Positions 6,592 through 16,504 of a stretch of 64,000 nt of DNA are shown here, piece after piece. The translations under genes were made by a program, and so were the position numbers. The DNA is from Ignavibacteriales bacterium (GTDB lineage Bacteria > Bacteroidota > Ignavibacteria > Ignavibacteriales > Ignavibacteriaceae). Within the stretch, counting starts at the first letter, position 1. The number at the start of each line of letters is the position of its first letter. Where the stretch lies: positions 62,001-126,000 of the forward strand of contig JADJIA010000006.1 in NCBI GenBank assembly GCA_016707285.1. The letters run 5' to 3'. A model generated the notes under the pieces. That model was given only the letters and a program-made list of their open reading frames with translations. It was not told the origin of the DNA and ran no database searches.

Positions 6592-8847
6592 ATGCTGAAA
6601 ACGATTTTCGCCCTCCTTTTAATGATTTTTACAGGGAATATTTTTGCTCAGGAAGCCTATGACTGGCGTATTTATTCCAACAAAAAGAATCTCTCTGCAA
6701 TCCACTTTGATGGTGTATCCATCTGGGCAGGATCTGATGGCGGTGCTTATCGTTTTACCCTCCAGGATTCTTCATTTACTGAGTTTACAAAAGCGGCAGG
6801 TCTAAATGGTTCTGCTGTTACTGCCATAATAATCGATAATCAGAATAAAGTCTGGTTTGGAAGTAAAAATGGTATAATCGATGTTTATGAACAGGAAACC
6901 GGCACTTTTAAAAGAATTATGGCGATTTCAAATTCAGGAAAACCACAAAAAGGAATTAATAATTTTGTCCTTTATGGTGACACCGTTGTGGTTTCTACCG
7001 ATTTTGGAGTCTCTTTAATCAACAGCAAAACCCTCAATTTTTACGACTCTTTCATAAAATTTGGAAATATTGCAGCAAATACCAAAGTAAACTCTGTATA
7101 TCGTGATTCGAGATTTTATGTTGCCACTCAAGGGGGGCTTGCAGTGCAAAAGGTGGGTACTACCAATCTAAACGATCCCGAAGCATGGGATGTTTACCAG
7201 AGCATACCCTCTGTCGGAACAGTTTCATTCCAACTTGTAACTGCTGACAATGGAATATATCTGGCTGGAACAAATAAGGGCCTTTACTCTTTCAGTAACG
7301 GAGTGTTCACACTTTTTAGTGCTGATCTCAATAACAAAACAATTAAAAAATTCGCCAAAGCTGGTTCAAACTCCTATTTCCTCTCAGATTATTCGATTCC
7401 AGGGGGTAGCAGGAGTTCGATCGATGTTTTTAACGGCACAACCAAAATCAAATCTGTTACTGACCTTCCAACAACCGTTGACCTGATTCCCGAATTGAAC
7501 TCGTTCCTTTATGCTGCTTCCACAGAGGGACTTTTGAAAATTAACGATGTCGGGATTACAGGAGCGATTCAACCTAATGCACCTTCAGCAAACATCTTTA
7601 GTGGAATAACAGTTGACCTTAACGGAAATCTCTATTCCGCGAGCGGACGGGATGTCTCGGGTAAGGGTTTTTACAAATATGACGGGAACAGTTGGACCAA
7701 TTATGATGTGGTCTCCACTCCCCTCTTACCCACGAATGCATATTATAATGCATCAACCACTCCCGATGGTTCTGTGTACCTTGGAAGTTATGGAAGAGGT
7801 TTACTACGAATAAAACCTGATGGCAGCCTGATACCTTATACCACACAAAACACTCCTCTCGTGGGAATTAGTACCGATCCTTCATTTCTCGTTGTTGCTG
7901 CAGTAAAATCTGACTCCAAAGGTAACCTCTGGATATTAAATTTTGACGCAGGAAACAGAAAAACCCTTAATATGCTGACAACTGACAGCACCTGGTATGG
8001 TTTTGAAAATAGTTTTGGAATCGGCTTAACAAACTATTCAACGCTTGAAATCGATCAAAACGATGTGAAGTGGTTTACTACTCCATTAAGGAACTCACTT
8101 TTCTACTATTCAGAAAAAGGAACCCCGGCAAATACTGCGGATGACATCTCGGGACAACTTAATGAAAGTAATGGTATGAACGGTCAAAAAATCAATGCAT
8201 TGGCACTTGATAAAAGAGGTGACCTCTGGGTTGGTACCGATCTCGGAGTTCAGATTATTACTTCCTTAAGCACCGTCCTTCAAAACAGTTCCACGGCAAA
8301 ACCTCGCGTTTCAACTGTTTTTTCGCTCAGACAACAAAGGATTAACTCAATAGTGGTTGATCCTGTAAACAGAAAATGGGTAGGCACTGATGCCGGCTTG
8401 TTTCTTGTTTCATCCGATGGAACAAGTCTCATAGCATTCTACGATGTGACCAACAGTCCACTCCTGGCGAACGAGATCACGATCATGGGAAGTGATCCAA
8501 AAGAGGGAAAAATATTTATTGGACAGACAGGCGGGTTAATTTCGTTTAAAACTCAGGCACCTTCCCCAAATACCGATTATTCAAATTTATATACCTATCC
8601 AAGTCCTTTCAGACCATCAAATGGTTCAATGATGACAATCGACGGACTAATCAAAGAATCTGACATTATCATTCTTGATATTGCCGGAAACAAGGTTAAG
8701 TCGTTCTCTTCTCCCGGTGGAAGAGTTGCAAACTGGGATGGCAGGGATGACAACGGAAATGTAGTTTCAACCGGTGTTTATATTCTCGTTGCTTCTGATA
8801 AAGAAGGGAACACCGTTTCAAAAATAAAATTTTCCGTCGTCCGATAA
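6592..8847 (+). CDS. secreted beta-propeller protein with T9SS sorting domain (PorZ-like)
   Basis: 751 residues with a signal peptide ending near IFAQ. The body is rich in two-component-regulator-propeller repeats (SIWAGSDGGAYRF, VWFGSKNGI, LWVGTDLGV, KWVGTDAGLF), consistent with two seven-bladed propellers. The C-terminus is a FlgD-like Ig fold (YPSPFRPSNG, WDGRDDNGNVVSTGVYILVA) used as a T9SS sorting signal. Size and order resemble PorZ, a T9SS surface component of Bacteroidota that helps attach anionic lipopolysaccharide to cargo. Assignment as PorZ is inference; it may be just another T9SS cargo. The gene starts 8 bases after the ribH stop. Confidence 0.75.
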   Translation: MLKTIFALLLMIFTGNIFAQEAYDWRIYSNKKNLSAIHFDGVSIWAGSDGGAYRFTLQDSSFTEFTKAAGLNGSAVTAIIIDNQNKVWFGSKNGIIDVYEQETGTFKRIMAISNSGKPQKGINNFVLYGDTVVVSTDFGVSLINSKTLNFYDSFIKFGNIAANTKVNSVYRDSRFYVATQGGLAVQKVGTTNLNDPEAWDVYQSIPSVGTVSFQLVTADNGIYLAGTNKGLYSFSNGVFTLFSADLNNKTIKKFAKAGSNSYFLSDYSIPGGSRSSIDVFNGTTKIKSVTDLPTTVDLIPELNSFLYAASTEGLLKINDVGITGAIQPNAPSANIFSGITVDLNGNLYSASGRDVSGKGFYKYDGNSWTNYDVVSTPLLPTNAYYNASTTPDGSVYLGSYGRGLLRIKPDGSLIPYTTQNTPLVGISTDPSFLVVAAVKSDSKGNLWILNFDAGNRKTLNMLTTDSTWYGFENSFGIGLTNYSTLEIDQNDVKWFTTPLRNSLFYYSEKGTPANTADDISGQLNESNGMNGQKINALALDKRGDLWVGTDLGVQIITSLSTVLQNSSTAKPRVSTVFSLRQQRINSIVVDPVNRKWVGTDAGLFLVSSDGTSLIAFYDVTNSPLLANEITIMGSDPKEGKIFIGQTGGLISFKTQAPSPNTDYSNLYTYPSPFRPSNGSMMTIDGLIKESDIIILDIAGNKVKSFSSPGGRVANWDGRDDNGNVVSTGVYILVASDKEGNTVSKIKFSVVR

Positions 8848-8848
8848 T

Positions 8849-9421
8849 TTAATTCATATATAATATCCAGAAGATTACAGGTATTAGAATACCTGCGGCA
8901 ACAATCCATTTGCCCCGTCCAACTATTCCATTTTTGCCTCTGACCATAAAGATGCCCGACCCTGCAAGAAAAATTAGCAGTACGGCAAAAACATCTGCAA
9001 CATAAGTCCACACCTTCTTGGGTTTATTCAGATGAAGAAAGTTCACTTCTTTAAGTACAGGTTTTCCACTTGTGGTCTCAATTGTTAATTCACCTGTCGC
9101 CATATTAAAATCCACTTCTTTCCCCTCAAAAAAAAGTTTTATTTGCTCGTCAGATTCCTGAAAGATATCTTTTAATTCACCTTCAAGTTTAAGATGTTTC
9201 ATCACAATATTACCAAGATTTTCCGACTCCCAAAATTCTTTTGACAATGTATCTGCTTTGAACATCTCTTTGGTTATTGTATAGCTGGGATTCCAGTCAT
9301 CTATATGGTTAACTGCCACTCCTGAAATTGAATATATTATCGTTAGACCTGCAATAAAATAGCCGATATCCCGGTGCCATTTGCGTAAAAATATCCTTGT
9401 TTTTTTCTCTCTCTCAGTCAT
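8849..9421 (-). CDS. PepSY-associated TM-helix protein
   Basis: 190 residues. The N-terminus FLRKWHRDIGYFIAGLTIIYSISGVAVNH is a PepSY_TM helix with the conserved His residues. A periplasmic stretch with PepSY-like strands follows (KEMFKADTLSKEFW..., MKHLKLEGELKDI). Two hydrophobic segments close the protein (VWTYVADVFAVLLIFLAGSG and GKWIVAAGILIPVIFWIL). Relatives are often found with iron-uptake or flavin/heme reductase systems, so an electron- or metal-related membrane role is possible, but no partner is adjacent. The stop is two bases from the convergent propeller gene. Confidence 0.8.
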   Translation of the reverse strand: MTEREKKTRIFLRKWHRDIGYFIAGLTIIYSISGVAVNHIDDWNPSYTITKEMFKADTLSKEFWESENLGNIVMKHLKLEGELKDIFQESDEQIKLFFEGKEVDFNMATGELTIETTSGKPVLKEVNFLHLNKPKKVWTYVADVFAVLLIFLAGSGIFMVRGKNGIVGRGKWIVAAGILIPVIFWILYMN

Positions 9422-9440
9422 GTTTTGTCCATTTTGTTAC

Positions 9441-9480
9441 AAAAAAAAGGTCTTAAAACACAATTGGTAATAAGACCTTT
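9441..9480 (-). terminator. terminator after DUF4920 gene
   Basis: A perfect 10-bp stem AAAGGTCTTA/TAAGACCTTT (9446-9455 with 9471-9480), a 15-base loop, then a T-run on the minus strand from the A-tract at 9441-9448. It lies just downstream of the DUF4920 gene and 20 bases before the PepSY-type gene. Confidence 0.7.
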
Positions 9481-9500
9481 AAAATAATTATACCACAGTG

Positions 9501-9965
9501 CTAAAAGATTTTAGCACCACTCCCTTTTATTCTGTAAACGGTTTTACCCGATTTAATAGTGGAGGCATCAAACTTGGTGCCCTGCTCTTCAGCTTTATGT
9601 TTTTCAGCTTCGATAAGTTCTTCCTTGGTATATACCAGTTCCTCAACAACGCCCTCAACCAAAGCTTTATGACCTTTTTTGCTTACAGGGAAAACTATTA
9701 CACCATCATCAACTTTAACTTTTATTTTTTGTCCTTTTTTGTCGCCTGAAATTTCCATCCAACAACCTCTTTTTTCACAAACATCGATGATTGTTCCCTC
9801 AACAAGCACTGTTTTACCAACAAAGTTTTTGGGTGTTGTAAAAATAGAAGAGACTTTTGTCTTTTTTGTTAGTGTTACGCCTTTGCCATAATTATCACCC
9901 TTTTGTCCGAATGAAACTCCGGAAAAAGTGAAAAGAATTACAGCTAATCCAAATAAATATTTCAT
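9501..9965 (-). CDS. DUF4920 secreted protein
   Basis: 154 residues with a clear signal peptide (MKYLFGLAVILFTFSGVSFG). The mature part has an OB-fold-like core with GKTVLVEGTI and the conserved cysteine pair in DVCEKRGCWMEI, then VKVDDGVIVFPVSKKG. This is the pattern I associate with DUF4920, a periplasmic family of unknown function. The paired Cys residues could bind metal or form a disulfide. A helical insertion (YTKEELIEAEKHKAEEQG) near the C-terminus is also typical. It appears to be a single-gene unit with its own terminator. Confidence 0.8.
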   Translation of the reverse strand: MKYLFGLAVILFTFSGVSFGQKGDNYGKGVTLTKKTKVSSIFTTPKNFVGKTVLVEGTIIDVCEKRGCWMEISGDKKGQKIKVKVDDGVIVFPVSKKGHKALVEGVVEELVYTKEELIEAEKHKAEEQGTKFDASTIKSGKTVYRIKGSGAKIF

Positions 9966-10062
9966 TTGTTATTCCTGTTTTGTTAAAAATACTGCCAATT
10001 AAAAAATTATAGAACCGTCAATGTTTGACCATTATCTGAGCAAAAAGGTTTAATACACACTA

Positions 10063-12915
10063 TTAATGTTCTGCATTCTCGGGAAGAAGTAAATCTTTTA
10101 TAAAATCGGTAAATTTTGAAATATCAAGAGGCTTTGTATAGAAAAAATCGAAACCTTCTTCCAAAATCGCTTTTTTGTCAGAATTTAGAGTGTATCCGGT
10201 TACTGCAATAAACGGGATCAATTCATACCCGGGAAACGATCTTATTTTTTTCATGGTTTCCACTCCTGATAAACCCTCACCCAAATTTATATCAAGAATA
10301 ACCATGGAGTAGTTTTTTTCTTTTGCCATTTTGATCGCAATTTCTCCATTTTTTGCGGAATCAACTGTACAAATCCTTCTCAGATAAAGAGCGATCACAT
10401 CCGAATTAATTCTGCTGTCCTCCACAATTAATATTTCATGTAATTTATCGGGAGCGATAATCTTTTGAAAATGTTTTATTTTATCATCATCTTCTTCGAT
10501 ATTTTGTTCACTGAACTGGGCAGGATTTAAAATTATTGTAAATGATGTCCGCTTTCCCGGAACACTTTCTATTTTAATCGTTCCACCCAGCTTTTTAAGA
10601 ATTTCTTTTGTGACCTTAAGTCCAAATCCATTCCCGCTTCTTATTGGCGAAATATCCGAAGAAATTACCGGAGTTTCTCTGAAAATGGCATCGATACTTT
10701 CCTTTTTAATACCCGACCCTGTATCCGTCACTTTGATGATAATCTCTCCACCTTCAACAGGAGGACTTAGAATTTCAACCCTGATTGAACCCTCGGTTGT
10801 AAATTTTACAGCGTTGTCCAATAAATTGCCAACAGCTTTTGAGATGAGTTGCGGGTCAGTAACAACTTTAAGATTTTCTTGTATATAAGTATCGAATCTT
10901 AACCCTTTTTCTTCAGCCATTTCGCGATAGTATGCAAGTACCTCGGACAGAACATTGCTGATATCGCTGGTTTTAAGATTTATCTGCCAGGAGTCTTTTT
11001 CAATGTTTAAGATATCGGTTACTGCGTCCAACCGGTTGCGAATCCTTTCAGAAGAATGTTTTATCGACTTTAACAGTTTTCGCTGGTTATAGTCTGTCAC
11101 CTCGGAAATCAGAAGGTCAAGAAAACCTGAGATACCATTTAATGGATTCCGAATCTCATGACTGAGATTTTCGAGTAACATCACTTTCTCTTTGTGAAGT
11201 TGATCAAGTTGATCCCGCTGTTTCTTCACTTCACTTTCAAGTTTTTTCCGTCTTGTAACATCAGTTTTAAAAGCTGAAAGGGAGACGATATCCCCTGTTT
11301 TGTCTTTTATTCCGGCAATCGACGCAGAATCCCAATAGTGACTGCCATCCTTTTTCCTGTTTATGATGTCGCCCTGCCACACTTCTCCCGACAAAACAAC
11401 CCGCCAGAGATTTTCATAAAATTGAGGGGGCAACACACCGGATTTAAATATTGAGGGTTTATTCCCAATCAGTTCAGCAGGCTCAAAACCTGTAATTTCT
11501 GTTATCTTTTTGTTGATAAATGTAATTATTCCGGAGGGGTCTGTGATCAAAATTCCAACAGGAGCTGCTTCCACAAGTTCTTTAAAAAATGAAAGTTTTG
11601 TAACTTCATCGTAATACCAGGTGAGATCCAATGCAGACCCTGAGATCATGGAGGGATTGCCTGAAGCATCTTTATGAACCTCTACAACCGAACGCATATA
11701 TCTAATCCGTTTGGTCTCCTGATCTATTATTCTGTAATCAAGTGAATAACCTTGAAATTTGTTGATCAGATCGCCGGCCGCCTGTTCAACTTTTGCACGA
11801 TCTTCAGAAACTATCATTTCATTCATTTTGGTTTGAAGATATTTAAGTTCCTCAGGATCATCCTTCATTACCCGGCGGATGCCAAAGAGGCGGAACATAT
11901 CATCACCTATCCAAACTTTCCCTTCATTCAGGTCAATCTCCCAGTAGCCTGATTCGATATTGCCATGATGTCTTTTCATCCTGGCAAGGTTTATTTTATC
12001 TTCTACCACTTCAGTTAAAACTTCACCCGGATATCGAAGCAACAACATCCATCCAATGTGAGTCCCTTCTTCATTCTTTACTGCAGAAACCACTCCGGTT
12101 ATGTTGGTCTCTTTAATCCCAAACTTTAGATGTGACTTATTACTAAATCTGTAATTGAGTCCACCCGATTTTACCTGCTCAAGGATCGATTTTAGATTAA
12201 GCCCTGTTTCAGGATCATCTACCTGCAAGATTTCAGTAATTCGCTTGTTAATCAATTGATCGTAGTTGAGATCAAGCGTTACTTCAGCACTGTAATTGAG
12301 ATAGGTCACCACTCCATTTGCATCGGTCATTATTAGAGGGTCACCTATTGCCGAAATGGCAGAACTGAGATCACTGTTTGATTTATTAAGGCTGTCAATT
12401 TCTGAATAACGATGTGAATAATCTCTCTGCGTGGCAAAACAACCCAACAATTTCCCTGAATTGTCATAAAGATTTACAAATTCTGTCTCTATCCAAATAA
12501 ACATTCCCGGCGAAATCTCTTCCGATGTTTCCATATGGAGCCATCCTGAATTCAAAAGTTTTTTCCATGCCGATTTTCCACTTTCAGTATCGTAACTAAA
12601 ATATCTTTCAGGTGATACGCCAAGCAAATTTGCTTTGAAGCCGGGGTTAAGATCGATAGACCTTTTATTGTGAAGAGTGATTTGTTGTGTTTTGTAAATA
12701 TGATTAAACAAAACCTCGTCGGGTTGTCTGGGGTTCCAATCCACCGGCTGGTTTAACATCATTGCAAAAAAACCATCCGGCGAAGCCTCAAATAGAAGCC
12801 TCAAAATATAATTTGCATATGGTTCTGTGTGCACGGTGCTTATCCTCGGCAAAATCCCATCAGCCTGTTTTCCGGCGTTCAAAACCGTGGCTCTGTTATT
12901 CTTGCTGTTTTCCAT
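10063..12915 (-). CDS. hybrid sensor histidine kinase with four PAS domains and a receiver
   Basis: About 950 residues with no membrane segment, so a cytoplasmic sensor. Order: PAS-like domains at about 45-170, 185-295, 320-435 and 445-560 (the third contains GYWEIDLNEGKVWIGDDMF, the fourth AAPVGILITDPSGIITFINK); HisKA with phospho-acceptor His in NLSHEIRNPLNG (~588); HATPase (DNAVKFT, DTGSGIKKE, GNGFGLKVTKEI); and a C-terminal receiver with the Asp in MVILDINLG and the Lys in FYTKP. An in-frame TTG lies two codons upstream at 12921, but the ATG at 12915 is preferred. It follows a small lipoprotein gene by about 10 bases, probably one operon. No dedicated output regulator is adjacent. Confidence 0.93.
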   Translation of the reverse strand: MENSKNNRATVLNAGKQADGILPRISTVHTEPYANYILRLLFEASPDGFFAMMLNQPVDWNPRQPDEVLFNHIYKTQQITLHNKRSIDLNPGFKANLLGVSPERYFSYDTESGKSAWKKLLNSGWLHMETSEEISPGMFIWIETEFVNLYDNSGKLLGCFATQRDYSHRYSEIDSLNKSNSDLSSAISAIGDPLIMTDANGVVTYLNYSAEVTLDLNYDQLINKRITEILQVDDPETGLNLKSILEQVKSGGLNYRFSNKSHLKFGIKETNITGVVSAVKNEEGTHIGWMLLLRYPGEVLTEVVEDKINLARMKRHHGNIESGYWEIDLNEGKVWIGDDMFRLFGIRRVMKDDPEELKYLQTKMNEMIVSEDRAKVEQAAGDLINKFQGYSLDYRIIDQETKRIRYMRSVVEVHKDASGNPSMISGSALDLTWYYDEVTKLSFFKELVEAAPVGILITDPSGIITFINKKITEITGFEPAELIGNKPSIFKSGVLPPQFYENLWRVVLSGEVWQGDIINRKKDGSHYWDSASIAGIKDKTGDIVSLSAFKTDVTRRKKLESEVKKQRDQLDQLHKEKVMLLENLSHEIRNPLNGISGFLDLLISEVTDYNQRKLLKSIKHSSERIRNRLDAVTDILNIEKDSWQINLKTSDISNVLSEVLAYYREMAEEKGLRFDTYIQENLKVVTDPQLISKAVGNLLDNAVKFTTEGSIRVEILSPPVEGGEIIIKVTDTGSGIKKESIDAIFRETPVISSDISPIRSGNGFGLKVTKEILKKLGGTIKIESVPGKRTSFTIILNPAQFSEQNIEEDDDKIKHFQKIIAPDKLHEILIVEDSRINSDVIALYLRRICTVDSAKNGEIAIKMAKEKNYSMVILDINLGEGLSGVETMKKIRSFPGYELIPFIAVTGYTLNSDKKAILEEGFDFFYTKPLDISKFTDFIKDLLLPENAEH

Positions 12916-12925
12916 GTACAAACCA

Positions 12926-13348
12926 TCATTCCTGGATATAAATTGAAGTGAAACCGGCTTTATTGGATTCGTTATTAAAAGACCAGCTTTTTTGGTCTGT
13001 AGTCGAGATGTAATAAATCCCGGGTGATAGTGCCATATCAGGCTCCACTTCCCATAAAACTGAAGAAGTTTCCTTTTTCCCGGATTTCACCTCTGCCTGC
13101 CACCTGCCCGTCTCTTTATTTTCTTTGTCAGAAAGTATTATATAACCGGCCGGGGCACCTTTCCCATCATTCCAATGATAGGTTCTTATCTTTAAAATTT
13201 TTGTCTCTTTGTATATCTGAAACATAAATGGTGTTGCCTCACCATGTAATACAGGTCGGTTGTTCTCATTTGAGTAGGCTTTCTTCGCCTCAGGTGAACA
13301 ACCCGAGAGAATTACAGCAGTAAACAGCAACAACAATATTCTCATCAT
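12926..13348 (-). CDS. hypothetical lipoprotein
   Basis: 140 residues. Signal peptide MMRILLLLFTAVILSGC ends in a lipobox (LSGC), so it is probably lipid-anchored. The rest is beta-rich (FMFQIYKETKILKIRTYHWN, AGYIILSDKEN, IYYISTTDQKSWSF) and could be a small Ig- or lipocalin-like fold, but I do not recognise the family. It is directly upstream of the hybrid kinase and probably co-transcribed with it; a role as an accessory periplasmic sensor is possible but unsupported. Confidence 0.6.
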   Translation of the reverse strand: MMRILLLLFTAVILSGCSPEAKKAYSNENNRPVLHGEATPFMFQIYKETKILKIRTYHWNDGKGAPAGYIILSDKENKETGRWQAEVKSGKKETSSVLWEVEPDMALSPGIYYISTTDQKSWSFNNESNKAGFTSIYIQE

Positions 13349-13483
13349 CTAAATTATTTTCCGTTCAAAATTGAATCAATCAAGAACGATAATTTAGTTT
13401 ATTTGAGTGAAATAACTAAACTATTTTTAATCTCAATTCAACTTTTGAATCAGATTGTGCGTATCCTCAAAAACAAACCACCA

Positions 13484-13522
13484 ATTACATTACTGCATTA
13501 TTGGCTTACTGAATTACTTCAT
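13484..13522. repeat. short intergenic ATTACTGCATTATTGG-type element
   Basis: Low-complexity text built of TTACTGCATTATTGG and GAATTACTTCATTAT units. Similar wording recurs at 34164-34200 (ATTGGATTACTGCATTTTTGG). It lies in the gap after the cytochrome cluster end (13349-13521), which otherwise holds no gene. Confidence 0.4.
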
Positions 13523-15048
13523 TATCTCTGTGCTACCTTTTTTTCAAGTGTTTTGTTCCCGACGCCATGACATGCACTACATTTCTGGGTTTTGAATGAA
13601 ACCTCAATTTCGCCGGGGTGTGAAAATTCAAGGCCCTCCATGGAGAGTTGTTTCCCTTTCTGCGGAGTTGTTTGCGCCAGCAATACATGGCAACTGTTGC
13701 AATCGTTGGTAATCACTTTACCATCGTCAGAGACATGATTTCCATCATGACATCGGAAACATCCGTCATAGTTCATGTGACCCAAATTATTGGGATAGTG
13801 CCTCCAACTTACTCTCATTTCAGGGAAATAATTGCGGGAATATATTTTTTGTAATTCTTTGATTGCAGTTGCAATCTTTTGTCCGTTCTTTTTTGCAATA
13901 TCAGGATAATTGTTTTTATAAAAATTTGTTATTTTGGATGAAATTTTTGATTGAGCTTCATCCTTTGTTTCGTATGTTCCGTCGAGTGCCTGAGTGGCAA
14001 CACTTTTTATATAGGGAAGCGTGGAATCAATTATCCCTCGTGACATTGAGATATTGATTATTCGGCTTGGCTCGTTGTATATGTGTGCCGGTCTGTTATG
14101 GCAATCAATACAATCCATCTTCCTTATTTCTTCGCTCCCCTCAACAACTTTTTTGGTACTGCCCTTCAGCTTGTAAATGGTTTCTTTACCCGTTTCCTTG
14201 TTAACAGCCTTCACCCAGTCTATTGTCTGCCGCGTATGATCGGTGGAAGTGTAATAAATATCGTTGGCAATATTCATATGCCAGTGGATACCATTTCTGT
14301 TACCGAGTTCATTATTCCCTCCACCCACTCTCATAAGAAGTGTAAGAGAGGATTTTGTGTTTTTTTCATCCGATAGATAATAGTCGAGATCCACTTTCTT
14401 TTCACTGAAAAAATGTTTCGGCCAGTGACACTGTTCACAAGTCTCCTGAGCAGGACGCAAGTTTTCAATCGGAGTTGGGATAGGTCTCGAATATTTATTG
14501 AAAGTTACCGAATATAACTGATAAGAGCCTGATATCTTTGCCCTTACAAACCAACCGGCTCCCTCACCTATATGGCACTTCACACATCCAACTTTGGAGT
14601 GAGGTGAATTTAGATAGGCGGTGTACTCAGGTTCCATAACTGTATGACAGACTGTTCCACAAAACTCATCAGAGTCGGTATATTCATAAGCCTTAAAACT
14701 TCCAAATGCCGAAAATAGTAGCAGAAAGATTGTACCAACCGAGAAAAAGACAGCGGCAGATAACTGTTTTGGATCATTTAAATCAATTTTGGGAAATTTA
14801 CGGGCTTTAAAATCGATCTGTTTTGATCTTTTGTGCTCCCGATACCATCCGTATGCAATTATCAACAGACCGGCAATTAAAAAGACGGGCAAAATTACAA
14901 AAGCAATAATCCCCATATACGGTTTGTGAACAGCACTGAAAGTCTCAATGATCATCAAAAAGATTATCAGTCCAAAACTGATTCCTGCGAGTAGTGCCCC
15001 GGCAACCGAAATTGGATTGTATAATGAAACTGGAAAAATTTTACGCAT
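13522..15048 (-). CDS. NapC/NirT-type membrane cytochrome c, seven heme sites
   Basis: 508 residues. Three hydrophobic helices are seen in the first ~115 residues (VAGALLAGISFGLIIFLMI, GIIAFVILPVFLIAGLLII, SVGTIFLLLFSAFGSF). The periplasmic part carries seven heme motifs: one CX3CH (CGTVCH, in the NapC-like EFCGTVCHTVMEPEYTAY context) and six CXXCH (CVKCH, CEQCH, CIDCH, CFRCH, CNSCH, CSACH). NapC/NrfH proteins take electrons from menaquinol and pass them to periplasmic partners; this one is longer, with a large heme domain. It is 34 bases downstream of the 13-heme gene on the same strand, so likely one operon. Confidence 0.9.
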   Translation of the reverse strand: MRKIFPVSLYNPISVAGALLAGISFGLIIFLMIIETFSAVHKPYMGIIAFVILPVFLIAGLLIIAYGWYREHKRSKQIDFKARKFPKIDLNDPKQLSAAVFFSVGTIFLLLFSAFGSFKAYEYTDSDEFCGTVCHTVMEPEYTAYLNSPHSKVGCVKCHIGEGAGWFVRAKISGSYQLYSVTFNKYSRPIPTPIENLRPAQETCEQCHWPKHFFSEKKVDLDYYLSDEKNTKSSLTLLMRVGGGNNELGNRNGIHWHMNIANDIYYTSTDHTRQTIDWVKAVNKETGKETIYKLKGSTKKVVEGSEEIRKMDCIDCHNRPAHIYNEPSRIINISMSRGIIDSTLPYIKSVATQALDGTYETKDEAQSKISSKITNFYKNNYPDIAKKNGQKIATAIKELQKIYSRNYFPEMRVSWRHYPNNLGHMNYDGCFRCHDGNHVSDDGKVITNDCNSCHVLLAQTTPQKGKQLSMEGLEFSHPGEIEVSFKTQKCSACHGVGNKTLEKKVAQR

Positions 15049-15082
15049 TTGTTAAACTCTCTTGTTTAATTTTGTTCACTTG

Positions 15083-16504
15083 TCAGACTGATTTTTTCTT
15101 GCGAATTATTTTAACCAACCCAATTAACAGTGCAACACCGGCAACAACAAGCCCAATCATCAAAAAGGTACCTGACCATGAAGTTCCCGGTTCTTCTGTT
15201 CGTTTTACCTCGGGTTTCTTAACCTTACCCGGAGTTTTGTGGATGTTCCCTGATGCAAAATCCGCCCCCGCTCCCGGATGACATTTCCCACAAGTGGCTT
15301 GCAGATTTTTTTTGTTGACAGAAGACGCTGGTTTCTCCGAATCAACGATGGCGTGACTTCCATGGCAACTGTTGCAATTTGATACTGTTACCACATCCCC
15401 TTTAACTGTTAAACCGTGATAAGTGTTTTTAAACACTTTGGTTTTGTTGTTTGAAAGGGCATATTCGGTTGATAGTTCAACAGGTTCATGGCATGTTCCA
15501 CACACCTTTGCCGTGGCAACATCTAGGGGTTTATGTTCATTATGACAATTTGAGCATACAGGGGCATCTTTGATTTTCTTTGCAAATGCATCAAAATGCA
15601 CACTTCCCTCATATTCTTTTTTCTGATCGGCGTGACATCTGCCACAGGTATTGAGGATATTCCCCGCAACCACAGTGGAAGTTGAATCATCTGTTTTGCT
15701 AATTTTGTGGGAACCATGACAATCAACACAGCCTGCTGCTTCACCATTTCCGGAAGCTACTAACTTTGAGTGAGTGTTTTTTGTTGGCTCGGTTATAAAA
15801 CCTTTATTAACAGTAAATCTTGCCTTATTCTCCGGTGTATCGATGTGGCAGTTTAAACACAATTCTTGTTGAGCTGTTTTTAGTCTGACTTTGTCAGATC
15901 CGAAAGAACCTTTAGTAATTTGTGCCGAATGACAGTTTATACATGAAGGTTTTTCGTGAGCTCCCAGACCGTATGAATGGATTCCGGCGTTATATTCGTT
16001 GTTTTGTGGAACATGGCACTTGGCGCATACAAGAATTGATGAACTCCGGGCAATGTTTTTATAAGGTTTGGCATCATGGGTACCGTGGCATGACTTACAA
16101 TTTACATCTTTGCCTGTTGAATTTGAATTTGACTGGAAAATCTGAGGGTGGAACAGATGTTTTATCTTTGCATCCTTATGACAGGTCATACAATCTATCG
16201 GTTTAATATCCTCTTTGTGAGGAAGATCTTCCGGATTAAATCCGTCATGACATGAAATACACTCAAGTTTTTTATGTGGTGAAACTCCCAAAACCTTTTC
16301 ATCAACATACAGGGAAAGCGGTTTTCCGTTTTTCTCCATGCTCAACGATTCATCCGAATGGCACACAAGACAATCATCATTTGATGTTAGCTTAAATCTG
16401 TTGGATGGTTGTGTGGCGTGTAGTAAATCAGGTGTTCCGACAAAGAACACAAACAAAAGAAAAAGAATCCAGTGAGCGCAGCGTTTTTTATCTGTCATGG
16501 TCAT
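15083..16504 (-). CDS. 13-heme membrane-anchored cytochrome c
   Basis: About 473 residues with an N-terminal signal segment (WILFLLFVFFVGTPDLLHA). Thirteen CXXCH motifs are spaced through the protein (CLVCH, CISCH, CMTCH, CKSCH, CAKCH, CINCH, CLNCH, CVDCH, CGRCH, CSNCH, CGTCH, CNSCH, CGKCH), many in a CHGSH/CHNEH context giving a second axial His, as in cytochrome c3/NrfB-like wires. A C-terminal helix (TFLMIGLVVAGVALLIGLVKII) followed by RKKKSV anchors it in the inner membrane. An in-frame TTG at 16510 and ATG at 16498 are alternative starts. Its repeats resemble the N-terminal part of the 893-residue cytochrome at 17964-20645, suggesting duplication. Confidence 0.9.
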   Translation of the reverse strand: MTMTDKKRCAHWILFLLFVFFVGTPDLLHATQPSNRFKLTSNDDCLVCHSDESLSMEKNGKPLSLYVDEKVLGVSPHKKLECISCHDGFNPEDLPHKEDIKPIDCMTCHKDAKIKHLFHPQIFQSNSNSTGKDVNCKSCHGTHDAKPYKNIARSSSILVCAKCHVPQNNEYNAGIHSYGLGAHEKPSCINCHSAQITKGSFGSDKVRLKTAQQELCLNCHIDTPENKARFTVNKGFITEPTKNTHSKLVASGNGEAAGCVDCHGSHKISKTDDSTSTVVAGNILNTCGRCHADQKKEYEGSVHFDAFAKKIKDAPVCSNCHNEHKPLDVATAKVCGTCHEPVELSTEYALSNNKTKVFKNTYHGLTVKGDVVTVSNCNSCHGSHAIVDSEKPASSVNKKNLQATCGKCHPGAGADFASGNIHKTPGKVKKPEVKRTEEPGTSWSGTFLMIGLVVAGVALLIGLVKIIRKKKSV

